Below are positions 17,897 to 26,217 of a stretch of 48,180 nt of DNA, in pieces. Below the pieces are notes generated by a model that made no database searches, was not told the origin of the DNA, and saw only the letters and a list, made by a program, of their open reading frames with translations. Position 1 is the stretch's first letter; every line of letters begins with the position of its first letter. Source of the DNA: Herbaspirillum sp. RV1423. GTDB taxonomy: Bacteria > Pseudomonadota > Gammaproteobacteria > Burkholderiales > Burkholderiaceae_D. The stretch spans positions 1 to 48,180 of the forward strand of contig NZ_CBXX010000037.1 of the NCBI RefSeq assembly GCF_000577615.1, written 5' to 3'. Made by a program: the position numbers and the translations under genes.

Positions 17897-17946
17897 GCGG
17901 GTTGGCGGGGCCTGGAAGGTCCCCGGACGTTGACGGAAGGGGAGTA

Positions 17947-18429
17947 TCAGTTCTTGCCATCGGCGGCAGTATTGGTCCAATTGCGCAGGATGAGGTTGGC
18001 TGCGGCGGCATTCGCCTTGACCGGCGGATTGTCCAGTAGCTGGGTTTTGCGCCATTCCTTGGCTTTGGCCGCCACGAACACCAGCGCGTCCCTCAACGAT
18101 TTGCCGGTGAGCGCGTCGATCGCATAACGATGTTGGTAGATGACCCGCCCGGAGAGCGGTGAAATCGCATACATGGGACCGTTGGCAGCGTACATGAGCA
18201 GATTGGCTTCCAGCAGCATCCTGGATACCTCCGCTTCGCGGCCCTTGAAGATTTCTCCAAAATCGCAATACACCAGCAGCGTTCCCTCGTTCATTTCAGT
18301 GCCTGGGTGGATGGAGAAGACGACATCATTGACCGAAACCGGGCCGCCATCGATGATGCTTTTGGGGTTCTTGTTCTGGCTGATTTCGCAAAGATCGTGA
18401 ATCAGTTTTTCGTAAAGCTGCTTGGACAT
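17947..18429 (-). CDS. CesT-family type III secretion chaperone (partner of racemase-like effector)
   Basis: 160-aa small protein with the CesT/Tir chaperone pattern: N-terminal helix YEKLIHDLCEIS, a beta-sheet core (VVFSIHPGTEMNEGTLLVYCDFGEI), helix REAEVSRMLLEANLLMY and the strand-turn-strand GPMYAISPLSGRVIYQHRY. Such homodimeric chaperones bind the N-terminal part of one effector and deliver it to the secretion ATPase. AAAGGAAA precedes the ATG. It lies 125 bp downstream of the racemase-fold gene on the same strand with no terminator visible between, so that protein is the likely client. It is clearly related to the second chaperone at 20221-20772 (shared YEKLI-LC start and CDFG motif). 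Confidence 0.82.
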   Translation of the reverse strand: MSKQLYEKLIHDLCEISQNKNPKSIIDGGPVSVNDVVFSIHPGTEMNEGTLLVYCDFGEIFKGREAEVSRMLLEANLLMYAANGPMYAISPLSGRVIYQHRYAIDALTGKSLRDALVFVAAKAKEWRKTQLLDNPPVKANAAAANLILRNWTNTAADGKN

Positions 18430-18554
18430 GGTTTCCTTTCAGGGTGCAATAGATGCAATGGATGCGGTCGTCGGCGTCGAAGGTATCGCGGCGGAGCGTC
18501 GTCGTTCAACACGATGGTGCGCCGCCGATTCAACGCCGAATCGGGCGTCAATAC

Positions 18555-19742
18555 TCACGCGGCCGCGTGCAGTTGGGCGCGTGCGTCTAGTTCCTCTTGG
18601 GCGCGCGCGTCCAGGAGATCGTTGGCCTGTTTCAATACCTTGGAGGAATCGATGAGCATATCGACCAGCGTCTGGGCCGCATCGACGGGGATGCTGCCCT
18701 GGAGATCCTGTTTCTGGCCTGGAGTCATGGCTTGTTCACCCGGTTCGATTTCCGTGCAGAACTGCCCGCGCATGTCGATCTTGATTCCTTGCGCTTCAGC
18801 TTGCATGATGGCCAGCACTTCACCGTCGTGGATCTGTTGGGCGGCGAGTTTGAGATCTCCGGCCTTTACGCCGCGATAGATGCCGTTGGTAATCAGTTCC
18901 TGCGCCTTCGGGCCGGGAATGGACCAGTTGATTGGCGGCAGGGAATACTTTTCGCGCATTTCCTGTTCCTGTTGCGGATACAGGCCGCCATTGACGGTAC
19001 CTTCGGTAGCGATGATCACGATGTTGATCTCCTCGGTGCGATCTCCGTATTTTTTTGCCAGGTGATACATTACGGAATCGGCAATGTGAAGGAACGGAAC
19101 CGTGCTTTCCTGGGCCAAAATCTTGTGGTACAAGTGGGCCGTGTTGCAAGGCATTCCTTTGACGTGCGCGCCGCCGGCTGTGGCGCGTTCGCTCAGATCC
19201 AGCATTCCCCACAGTGGGTTCTCCGGAACCTTGGCGGTGAGGTGTTGATACCATGCCGCCTCGTCGCTGCGATCGCCCGTGAATGAGTTCAGATAGGCTG
19301 TGCGATCCTGGATCAGAGTCGCCTGATTGTACAGAGCGACGGGCATGTGCTCTTGATCGGCTGCGGGACTGCCGTCTTTGTTCGCGCTATGAAAGGTCTT
19401 GGTTATCATGTCGACGCCGGCCAGCGGGCCCATGCCGGCGACCAGCGCCGCTTCGACGTACCGCTGATTGGCAGGATAGGGAATGACGTCGGCGTTGATG
19501 CCTTCCGTATTCAGTTTGACCTCGCGGGCATGCGCCTTGAGCGCCGACTCGCCAAGCTTGACATCCTTGGCCCAGCTTTCGACGCCGTGGAAAAGCATGG
19601 TGTAGACATCTTCGTTGGTAAAACGGTATTTGGGACCGGTGGACGCGGTGAGACTTGCAGCCTCGATGGTGCGTGGACCTTGAGGCGCTGTGTCGGTAGG
19701 TAAAGGGTATTGATGATGTAGAACGGTGGAAAGAAACGGCAT
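18555..19742 (-). CDS. Predicted type III effector with aspartate/glutamate racemase fold
   Basis: 395 aa. After a Ser/Thr/Pro-rich N-terminus (about 1-40) comes the signature of the Asp/Glu racemase family: GMGPLAGVD (103-111), QDRTAYL (145-151), PCNTAH (198-203, C199), FLHIAD (217-222), ATEGTVNGGLY (245-255) and FCTEIE (328-333, C329). C199 and C329 occupy the positions of the two catalytic cysteines that act as acid and base in cofactor-independent racemases, so activity is plausible. An extra N-terminal leader, a charged insertion and an Ala/Gln/Glu-rich C-terminal helix (340-395) are atypical for a housekeeping racemase. AGAGGT precedes the start, a perfect HrpL-type box lies 155 bases upstream and a CesT-like chaperone follows. 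Secretion is inferred; substrate unknown. Confidence 0.78.
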   Translation of the reverse strand: MPFLSTVLHHQYPLPTDTAPQGPRTIEAASLTASTGPKYRFTNEDVYTMLFHGVESWAKDVKLGESALKAHAREVKLNTEGINADVIPYPANQRYVEAALVAGMGPLAGVDMITKTFHSANKDGSPAADQEHMPVALYNQATLIQDRTAYLNSFTGDRSDEAAWYQHLTAKVPENPLWGMLDLSERATAGGAHVKGMPCNTAHLYHKILAQESTVPFLHIADSVMYHLAKKYGDRTEEINIVIIATEGTVNGGLYPQQEQEMREKYSLPPINWSIPGPKAQELITNGIYRGVKAGDLKLAAQQIHDGEVLAIMQAEAQGIKIDMRGQFCTEIEPGEQAMTPGQKQDLQGSIPVDAAQTLVDMLIDSSKVLKQANDLLDARAQEELDARAQLHAAA

Positions 19743-19896
19743 TTGATTACCTCTAAATTCTGTCGATGATCGAGATCCGGATTCCGGCGGGCGGGAACCT
19801 CCTGCGCGTCGCGGTAGGACAGCGTCTGTGCGCGGGGCGCCGACCGGCGTCCGGGAGTATTGTTGTTTGCGGGCGGGCTTTTACGCCTCGCCTTCT

Positions 19897-19925
19897 TCGG
19901 TGGAGGAAAAAGGAAAGATGGTTCC
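19897..19925 (-). promoter_or_regulatory. HrpL-type hrp box upstream of the racemase-like effector gene
   Basis: On the minus strand: GGAACC-N16-CCACCGA, a complete match to GGAACC-N15/16-CCACNNA, 155 bases upstream of the start codon at 19742. In Pseudomonas syringae and Erwinia this element is recognised by the ECF sigma factor HrpL at type III secretion promoters. Confidence 0.75.
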
Positions 19926-20189
19926 ATCCATGCATGGCATACCTTCTCCTCGTTGCGAGAAAAGCGAGACGGACAAGCCGCCACGGATAGCCGGAAAGCG
20001 GCACATGCGGCCGTCTTGGCAATCGCCGTACCACATCGCCATCAAGGCGGCAGTGCGTTTTGTGTTGCTGCCTTGCGGGGAGATTGTCGCGTCGGCATGA
20101 GCGCAGCGCTCGCGGCAGGCGCAATGCGCGACCATGCATGAGGCGATGCGGCCATCTTGTTGAGGGAAGAGAAGAAGACTGCTGGCTGC

Positions 20190-20209
20190 GGCGCCGCGCG
20201 GGCGGCGCC
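20190..20209 (-). terminator. GC-rich hairpin after the second chaperone gene
   Basis: Perfect 8-bp stem GGCGCCGC / GCGGCGCC with a 4-base loop, 11 bases beyond the chaperone stop. The minus-strand continuation (GCAGCCAGCAGTCTTCTTCT) has only a poor U-run, so termination efficiency is uncertain. Confidence 0.45.
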
Positions 20210-20220
20210 TTGTGCGTTGT

Positions 20221-20772
20221 TCAGGCCGCGCTTGAGAAGCGCAGCAATTGCCGACGGGCGCCGTCGGATTTGCGCGGCGACGCCTTGCCAGGTCCGTCGA
20301 GGAAGCACCCGCCGTTACGCCATTGCTTGGCTTGTCCGGCGTGGTCCTTCATCTTGTTGATCAAATCCAGTGCGTCCAGTCCGGCCAGCGATAGCCGGCG
20401 AGACAGCAATACATGGCCGTTCTCATGGTTCATCGACATGACCGGTTGTTCCTCGCCCTGCAATGACAGATTGAGTTCCAGCAGGCGTTGCATGACGGCT
20501 TCTTGCTGATGACGAGGCAGCGGCCCGAAATCGCAGAAGATCACGATGACAGCCTGACCCTTGCTGTGCTCGGTTTTGAGGGGGGCGGGACGAGGTGAAT
20601 TTTTGCCGGCGCCAGGGGCGGCATCGCCGACCTTGGCTGGTTTGCCTTCTATCAATGAAAAGAATACCCGGTCGATTTCCAGATCCACACGGTCATAGAA
20701 AGAAGGCTGCACCGGCATTTCCACCAATTTGCACAGCTCGTCAATTAATTTTTCGTATTGCTCTGTCGCCAT
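20221..20772 (-). CDS. CesT-family type III secretion chaperone (partner of 856-aa effector)
   Basis: 183-aa relative of the chaperone at 17947-18429: starts with YEKLIDELCKLVEMPV, then strand DRVFFSLIEGK, the VIFCDFGPL motif, helix HQQEAVMQRLLELNLSL and the pair PVMSMNHENGHVLLSRR. An insertion of about 30 residues rich in Gly, Pro and Lys (about 46-72) splits the first sheet, and a basic tail follows (SPRKSDGARRQLLRF). AAAGGTC precedes the ATG. It begins 47 bases after the stop of the 856-aa gene on the same strand, so the two form an operon and that large protein is the probable client. Confidence 0.8.
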   Translation of the reverse strand: MATEQYEKLIDELCKLVEMPVQPSFYDRVDLEIDRVFFSLIEGKPAKVGDAAPGAGKNSPRPAPLKTEHSKGQAVIVIFCDFGPLPRHQQEAVMQRLLELNLSLQGEEQPVMSMNHENGHVLLSRRLSLAGLDALDLINKMKDHAGQAKQWRNGGCFLDGPGKASPRKSDGARRQLLRFSSAA

Positions 20773-20819
20773 TGCTGACCTTTTTCAGGATGCGGTTGAG
20801 CACAGTCGCCGCGCCGACC

Positions 20820-23390
20820 TTAAGCGGGATGCTTGTCTTTGGGGGCCGAGGTTGTGCCTGCCTGGGTTTGCTCATCGAAGTTGTCGCCTTCGCCCGGCTC
20901 CATTTCTTCGTTGACCTGCTGCAGCACAGGCAGTGCTTCCTCGAAAGCTTCGAGGGATTGCTCCGGACTTACCAGACGTTCTTGCTCGACCAGCGCATCC
21001 AATTTTTTCAAAACTCTATTGAGCTTGGACAGCGTGTCAGGCGTCTTGACACTGATGATTCCGGTTTCGATCAGCAAGGCGAGGTTGCGCAGTGAGCGTG
21101 TGGCCATATACATGAAGTCGTTGGAGCCGCGCGCGCGCAAAATGTCGCGCGTCATCAGCTTGAAATTCTGCGTGACTCTTTCCGCCACTTCACCCGCGGA
21201 CGATTGCATCAGGTGCACGCCAAGCCGTACGCCGCTGGCCACGGCAATCATGGACACCGCCGCGATATTGAGCAGATGCAGCGCGGCCATGATATCGGTG
21301 CCGATCGAACGTGCGGCGGCTGTCTCGTGATAGTGCGGATTCTTGTTTTTGATGGCTTCCGTGATCAAGCTGAGCAGTGAACCCACCAGCACAGCTCCGC
21401 CAGGGTTGGCGATGATCGCCTGGTAGGTGCGTACGACGCCGGCAATCACCGCTGCGCCATATTCGGCGAAATCGTGCGAACGGCGGTCGCCGTCAAGCAA
21501 GAATCCCATGAGGAATGCTGGAGAATTGCGGAAACTATCTTGGCGCTCGGGATCCATCAGTGCCGCAGCCGCCTGGCGATGACCTGAATTGCTGGAAATG
21601 TCAGTGAACTTCAATTCCTGGATATGGAGCTGATCCAGGACGGTGTCCCTATACTGATGGAAAACCGTATCGTATTTCTGCCTCTTTCCGTCGCTGAGTG
21701 CGTTGACCTTGGGACGAATGACTCGATCGAGCTCGAGATAGCGGGTTTCGTCGTCGGTGCCAATCACCGGTTCGCGCAATGCATCCCACGCTGAGAGTTT
21801 GTTGTGTTCCCAACATTCGTCACGGTTCATGCCGATCTCGTCGGCCAACTGATCGCACAACTGACGTTCGGTCGCGGCATCCAGATCGTCGCGCGCCTCG
21901 AAGATTTGCTGGCCCAGTTCCAAAATGACCGGGTTTCTTCCTTTGGCTTCTACGGCTATCTGGTACTTGGCATCAAGCGTATTCCAGCGCGTAGCCATCT
22001 CGTGACGCAAGTCCAGCGCGCGATACTCGCGCCATGTTCGTTTCGTCACATCAAGCAGCTTGGCGGCTGCCTTGGGTAAATGTTCTGCCGACTGCTCCTT
22101 GAGGATGCCCAGGAATTGTTGCTGGCCGATTTGTTCATAGGTGCGCCAGGCGGTCTGGAGAAATTCTTCTCCCTTCTCAGGCGTCGCTTTGGCGATATTG
22201 AGGCGCATCTGGCCATACTGTTCCCGCACCTGGTCGCCGCGCGCGAGGAAAGGTTGCGCCGCAGTTTGAACTGCGGTGGTGCCCGTCACGAACCATCCGC
22301 TGATGGGTTGGTGTGAAGTGTATGCCGACCAGGTGGCCGCCATGTTGCCGTACATGCGAACTGCTTGCAGCCAGCATTGGTTCCTCAGGCCGCCGCTGTC
22401 CCATACCTTGCCGAACAGACTGGCGCATTGATAGTCGAGCATGCCATTGCGCAGCGCGGTCTCGGCGGTGCGATAAGCAGTTTCGGCCTCTTCTCGCAGT
22501 GCCGGATTGTCGGGATTCTCGGCGGCGGCCTTATACAAGCCTTGCAGATATTCCGGCTTGTAAGCAGGGACTTCCATCAGTTCATCGAGTTTTTTCGCGG
22601 CGTCCTGCGTAGTGCCGACGCCGGATAGCGTCATATCCTTCATCGCTTCGGCAATATTCGGTGCGCCGTGCGTGAACTGGAGATCTTTGGCGGGAGTGAT
22701 GTGAAGCAGGAAGTCGGCATCTCGTTCCATGGCCACGATGCCGGCGGCGAGCGTACCCGCGAAGTTGACTGACGACGCAGCCAGTCCGCCTGCCTTGCCA
22801 CTCCAGTAGTTGATCAGGTAAGGCATCATTACCGGGAATATCTGGTTGATCGCGCGTCCTTTGACCGAGCGCAGCCCAGAGAGGACGCCGCCATTTTCCC
22901 AGGATTCTTCCAGCTTTTTCCTCAGTGCGGGGATGTCCGCATCGGGACCGGCATATAGTCTCAACATGGCGTCGATGGCTTTGTCGAAGTCCTCATTTTT
23001 CATTGTTCGCATCGCCACATCGCGTGCTGTGTAGAATTGTCGCAGCAGTTGTAGATCGAAGTGGCGCCGGACGTGAGTTTGCAGCGTCTTCTGGGATTTT
23101 TCCAGAAGGGCGTCGGCGTCGACCTTCGTGATTTCGAAGTCGGGCAGGCGTTCGGTCGCATCGCCCGCATGGAGTCTTACGCTGGAAAAGACGCTGGCCT
23201 TGCTGGTTTTATCGTGCGTGCGGCTCAAGGGCGAATTTTCGGTGTCCTGTGTGGTAAAGGGTAAGACGGGCGTGCGCGATGCGCGCACGCCTTGTGCGCT
23301 GCTGCTGCCTGCCTGCTCGGTCTCGGGGTAGGTGATCATTTCCATATTATGGGTTGGGTCTATGGTGTTTTTGTTCCCGGTGCTTGCCAT
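20820..23390 (-). CDS. Large predicted type III effector or translocator-like protein (856 aa)
   Basis: No domain recognised. ATG 23390 is chosen because CAGGAA lies 10 bases upstream; the frame stays open to 23546, where the extra 52 residues look non-coding. Residues 1-75 are polar and Ser/Thr-rich (MASTGNKNTIDPTHNMEMIT), as in type III signals. The rest is mostly alpha-helical. Three hydrophobic stretches stand out: about 181-221 (INQIFPVMMPYLINYW and the following Ala/Gly-rich segment), about 640-675 (YGAAVIAGVVRTYQAIIANP) and about 690-720 (MAALHLLNIAAVSMIAVASG). These could insert into host membranes. The C-terminus is acidic (EEMEPGEGDNFDEQ). It has an HrpL-type box 172 bases upstream and a CesT-like chaperone gene behind it. 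Large effectors of the AvrE/DspE type also come with such chaperones, but I see no clear match. Confidence 0.7.
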   Translation of the reverse strand: MASTGNKNTIDPTHNMEMITYPETEQAGSSSAQGVRASRTPVLPFTTQDTENSPLSRTHDKTSKASVFSSVRLHAGDATERLPDFEITKVDADALLEKSQKTLQTHVRRHFDLQLLRQFYTARDVAMRTMKNEDFDKAIDAMLRLYAGPDADIPALRKKLEESWENGGVLSGLRSVKGRAINQIFPVMMPYLINYWSGKAGGLAASSVNFAGTLAAGIVAMERDADFLLHITPAKDLQFTHGAPNIAEAMKDMTLSGVGTTQDAAKKLDELMEVPAYKPEYLQGLYKAAAENPDNPALREEAETAYRTAETALRNGMLDYQCASLFGKVWDSGGLRNQCWLQAVRMYGNMAATWSAYTSHQPISGWFVTGTTAVQTAAQPFLARGDQVREQYGQMRLNIAKATPEKGEEFLQTAWRTYEQIGQQQFLGILKEQSAEHLPKAAAKLLDVTKRTWREYRALDLRHEMATRWNTLDAKYQIAVEAKGRNPVILELGQQIFEARDDLDAATERQLCDQLADEIGMNRDECWEHNKLSAWDALREPVIGTDDETRYLELDRVIRPKVNALSDGKRQKYDTVFHQYRDTVLDQLHIQELKFTDISSNSGHRQAAAALMDPERQDSFRNSPAFLMGFLLDGDRRSHDFAEYGAAVIAGVVRTYQAIIANPGGAVLVGSLLSLITEAIKNKNPHYHETAAARSIGTDIMAALHLLNIAAVSMIAVASGVRLGVHLMQSSAGEVAERVTQNFKLMTRDILRARGSNDFMYMATRSLRNLALLIETGIISVKTPDTLSKLNRVLKKLDALVEQERLVSPEQSLEAFEEALPVLQQVNEEMEPGEGDNFDEQTQAGTTSAPKDKHPA

Positions 23391-23561
23391 GGTGTATGTA
23401 TTCCTGTGCGTGCAAGGGCGACATGCACCCATTGCAGTGGTAAAAAAACGGCCGACGCGCTTGCCGCGTTCGAGGCTGCCATCATTCGGTGCAGGGCGTA
23501 GGGTTCCGGCGCCCGGTATGGATACGCCATGGTCTGTCGGAATCACCTATCGCACTGCCTG

Positions 23562-23590
23562 TAAGTGAGTAGTGCAGGAACGGTGGTTCC
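23562..23590 (-). promoter_or_regulatory. HrpL-type hrp box upstream of the 856-aa effector-like gene
   Basis: On the minus strand: GGAACC-N16-TCACTTA, one mismatch to GGAACC-N15/16-CCACNNA, 172 bases upstream of the chosen start at 23390. Its location supports ATG 23390 or the upstream frame start equally, as both are downstream of the box. Confidence 0.65.
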
Positions 23591-23665
23591 ATCCTATTTT
23601 TCGGTAATGGATATACTGCCGGTCCCCGGGGGCTGCCGCGAGGCAAGCTTTGGGTCGCCTTGCGC

Positions 23666-25318
23666 CTACGGCATGCGCCGCTCTTTGCGGAACGACGCCT
23701 GGATCTCGGCGACTTGCTGCGGGGTGTAAAAACCGAATTGCAGCATCAGGTCGAGTGCCGTGCCATGCCGTGCACGGTAGACATCGTTGAAGCGTGCGCG
23801 TGCCAGATTTTCCGCTTCGCGCCGCAATTGCGCGTCGGCCGATAGGTAACGGGGATCGCGGATGTATTCCATCAGGATGCGCAATTGACCAGTAGCGCCG
23901 TCGTTGGCGCCGCGGCTGTTGAAGGGCGAGCCCAGTCCGCTGGAGTCGCCGAGGAATACCACGTTGCCATGGACCGGGTTGCGCGCCCGCGTGATCTTGC
24001 TCGCAATCGGCGGCGAGCGCCAGGTCTCGTGCGATTGGTCAACGATGATTGGCGAGGGCAGGTTTGCGAGCAGGCGCGGAGCGCGTTCGAACAGCGCATC
24101 GAGTTCACGTTCACCCTCTGCGGCAGGCATCGCCCGTATACGTGCTGCCTCTTCCGGGGTTGGCAGCACCGACACATTGGCTTGCAGGCCGTCGGGCCCA
24201 TTCCATACCTGGGTAAGGACGGCCGCCTTGCGATCGCGGTCGATCTCGATGCTGCTGCCGCCACCAGGCGGGGAGCCGCCGGCATGGCGGGCCAGGTAAT
24301 TGCGCTGGTGCCAGATTTCATCCACCGCGATTGATTCGGTGCCGCCAAAACCGTCGTCGAGCCTGGGCGTATTACCTTCGACAATAAGAACTAGTGCAGG
24401 CAGGGCTGTCGGCGGCTGAATTATCTCACCCGTCTCGCTGCTATCTTCTCCCATGCGGATACCGGGAACGGACTCGCCGTCGACTTCGCTCAGTTCCGCG
24501 ATTTCGCCGTTGAGCAAATGTACGCCGATTTCACGGCAATACCGGCTCAAGCCAGCCTGGGCGTCACGGATTTGGGTGAGCGCGTAGGTCTCATAAAAGT
24601 CGGTCTCGCTCTCACGCGCGGGATCGGGATACGCCCATGGCCCTGTAGTCGGGCCGACCGGGGCGAGGGGGATCGGCTGCTGCTGGGCTGGCGTGGCCGG
24701 CGTGGCCAGGTCGGAGATGATGCTGCGCTTGCGAGCACGGCGAATGATCTTCCGGAGACCGAAACTTTCGGCGCGTCCAAGGCTGCGGGTGATCAGTTTT
24801 TCCTTTATCAGTAGTTCGATCAGGTCCGGCGGCCATTCTTTGAGCGTAAAGCGCTTGAGGTCCAGCACCGTCCTGCGTTCTGCATGGGAGCGTTTTTCCA
24901 CGACCAGGACGTTATAGCCAAGGCGCTGGCGCAGGTGGATGGCCGCCAGATAGCCCACGATGCCGCCTCCCGAGATAACCACGAAGGGCGTGTTCAGGTG
25001 CGGGTCGGCGAATTCTTCAGCGAAGTGCGTCAGCAGTGCCTTGAGCGCTTGCGACGTCTTGATGTCGAAGGGAATGCGGTAGCGCTCCTGTTCGATCAGT
25101 CGCTCGAAGCCGGAGCGCCCGATCGACGATGGTGAGCCACTATCCTTCTTGTCGTTGTTGCGGTCAGGGGCTGGCGCAGGGGCTTTGGCCAGGTTAGGGG
25201 CGGGCGTCTGCGATTCATGTGCCAGGACAGGTTGAGCGGGAAGCGATACAGGAAACATAGGTGCGAATGACGGTCGTTTGCACGGCGGCAGATTGTGTGC
25301 GCACGACGCATGCGGCAT
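23666..25318 (-). CDS. FAD-dependent monooxygenase-fold protein with effector-like N-terminus
   Basis: 550 aa (530 aa if ATG 25258 is used; neither start has a clear ribosome-binding site). Residues 1-70 are rich in Pro, Ala and Ser (PNLAKAPAPAPDRNNDKKDS), unlike ordinary flavoenzymes, which begin at the dinucleotide fold. The FAD-binding Rossmann motif is VVISGGGIVGYLAA (113-126) with E141 at the end of the second strand. Near the C-terminus VVFLGDSSGLGSPFNSRGAN matches the GD motif that contacts FAD ribityl in p-hydroxybenzoate hydroxylase-type enzymes. A two-strand-plus-insert region between (about 330-400) is unusual. It lies in the same orientation as the effector-like genes with a weak hrp-type box upstream. 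It could be a secreted flavoenzyme or a tailoring enzyme of the island; no chaperone is adjacent. Confidence 0.75.
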   Translation of the reverse strand: MPHASCAHNLPPCKRPSFAPMFPVSLPAQPVLAHESQTPAPNLAKAPAPAPDRNNDKKDSGSPSSIGRSGFERLIEQERYRIPFDIKTSQALKALLTHFAEEFADPHLNTPFVVISGGGIVGYLAAIHLRQRLGYNVLVVEKRSHAERRTVLDLKRFTLKEWPPDLIELLIKEKLITRSLGRAESFGLRKIIRRARKRSIISDLATPATPAQQQPIPLAPVGPTTGPWAYPDPARESETDFYETYALTQIRDAQAGLSRYCREIGVHLLNGEIAELSEVDGESVPGIRMGEDSSETGEIIQPPTALPALVLIVEGNTPRLDDGFGGTESIAVDEIWHQRNYLARHAGGSPPGGGSSIEIDRDRKAAVLTQVWNGPDGLQANVSVLPTPEEAARIRAMPAAEGERELDALFERAPRLLANLPSPIIVDQSHETWRSPPIASKITRARNPVHGNVVFLGDSSGLGSPFNSRGANDGATGQLRILMEYIRDPRYLSADAQLRREAENLARARFNDVYRARHGTALDLMLQFGFYTPQQVAEIQASFRKERRMP

Positions 25319-25642
25319 GCGCCGTACGAACCAAACTGAGCAGACCGTTTTGTCCTCAAGCTTTCATGGAAGGGGGCGACCTGGCTTTCCTGCAGTCAAG
25401 CCGATAGCATGGCGATCCAAGGTTTTACGTCGGCGTGCCGACGGGACGGCATGTCGCGTGGCATCGTACACCCATGTGCAATGAGTGTTGGCCGCACGCG
25501 ATTTTGTTCCATGCGTGCCGGCGGACTAGCCTGGGACGTCATGCCTGATTCGATGGATTGCCGTAACGGTGTCGGAATAGCGCAGGCTCTTTTCGAGGCG
25601 AGAGGAGTGAATCCGATTGGACCGTCGCTTCTGCAAGGCGTC
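25319..25642. other. Intergenic region upstream of the FAD-protein gene
   Basis: 324 bases. Short plus-strand frames are present but have no domain content. It contains the candidate hrp-type box at 25482-25510. Nothing else is recognised. Confidence 0.45.
25482..25510 (-). promoter_or_regulatory. Weak candidate hrp box upstream of the FAD-protein gene
   Basis: On the minus strand: GGAACA-N16-ACACTCA, two mismatches to GGAACC-N15/16-CCACNNA, 164 bases upstream of the first start. The distance agrees with the 155 and 172 bases of the two better boxes, which is the main reason to list it. Confidence 0.35.
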
Positions 25643-25837
25643 CTATTTTGCGTGAGGTTGCGATGGCTCCTTCCTATTCAATTCGTATGAGCTGCGGTTC
25701 TCCACGTCGGCATCGTTTGCATATGAATTGAAAGATATTCCAAGCCATACTCCAAATACGCAGGCGCTCATAAGTCCCAGCAGCACGGCAAATGCTCCGA
25801 TCACTTCGGAGGTCCCGAGAAAAGCAATTACATCCAT
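25643..25837 (-). CDS. Small single-pass membrane protein (64 aa)
   Basis: ATG 25837 follows AGAAGGAAA and is preferred over an upstream in-frame start. The protein begins MDVIAFLGTSEVIGAFAVLL and has one hydrophobic helix (residues about 10-32, ending GVWLGISF), then a polar tail with SYANDADVENRSSYELNRKE. No family is recognised. It is transcribed towards the FAD-protein gene and could share its promoter region or be independent. Its low base composition (AT-rich start) differs from neighbours. Confidence 0.55.
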   Translation of the reverse strand: MDVIAFLGTSEVIGAFAVLLGLMSACVFGVWLGISFNSYANDADVENRSSYELNRKEPSQPHAK

Positions 25838-26217
25838 TATTTTTCCTTCTACGCTGTTCGTCTTGCGAAGCAGCTTCTTTTTTGGTTGGGGAAATACAGC
25901 AGTTGCTGCTGTCGTCCGCAATGAGTGTTTCTCGCGGTCAAATTGATCCAAAAAAGACTTTGATGCTTGCCGCTATAAACGGCCAAAAACGGCCGGCTGC
26001 GCCATCGAATAGATCGCGGGAGAGCGTGCGGTGAACGCAGCGAGGGCCGCCGCCGATACGCGAAAGCCCGGTTGCGTGGCCGCACTGCCAAAGGGGGCGG
26101 GGAGCCGCAGGAAAGCAGTCAAGTTCAAGCAATACGTTCCCCTGCTTTGGGAAGCAGAGAATTTCTTCGGCGCTCCTGAGAGCGTCTTGCTCGCTACCTG
26201 ATCGCTACCTGACCGAA
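25838..26217. other. Gap between small membrane protein and methyltransferase-fold gene
   Basis: 380 bases without a supported gene; short frames lack domains. An 11-bp direct repeat TCGCTACCTGA occurs twice in tandem near 26190-26212, just outside the stop codon of the next minus-strand gene. I see no clear terminator or promoter. Confidence 0.4.

Larger units (their letters stand above)
17444..17946. other. Intergenic region with promoter box and terminator hairpin
   Basis: 500 bases without a gene. It holds the hrp-type box at 17739-17766 for the downstream minus-strand gene and the hairpin at 17869-17896 that probably ends the preceding minus-strand unit. The long leader (about 295 bases between box and start codon) contains nothing else I recognise. 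Confidence 0.5.
19743..20220. other. Intergenic region with promoter box and terminator-like hairpin
   Basis: 478 bases without a credible gene. Overlapping short frames are present on both strands but have no domain content. It contains the perfect hrp-type box (19897-19925) and the GC-rich hairpin at 20190-20209 behind the upstream chaperone gene. Confidence 0.5.

Noticed and set aside
17444..23665. PIP/hrpII boxes (TTCG-N16-TTCG) upstream of effector-like genes
   Set aside because: Searched by eye because an HrpG-like regulator is present; no copy with correct spacing was found, whereas HrpL-type boxes were.
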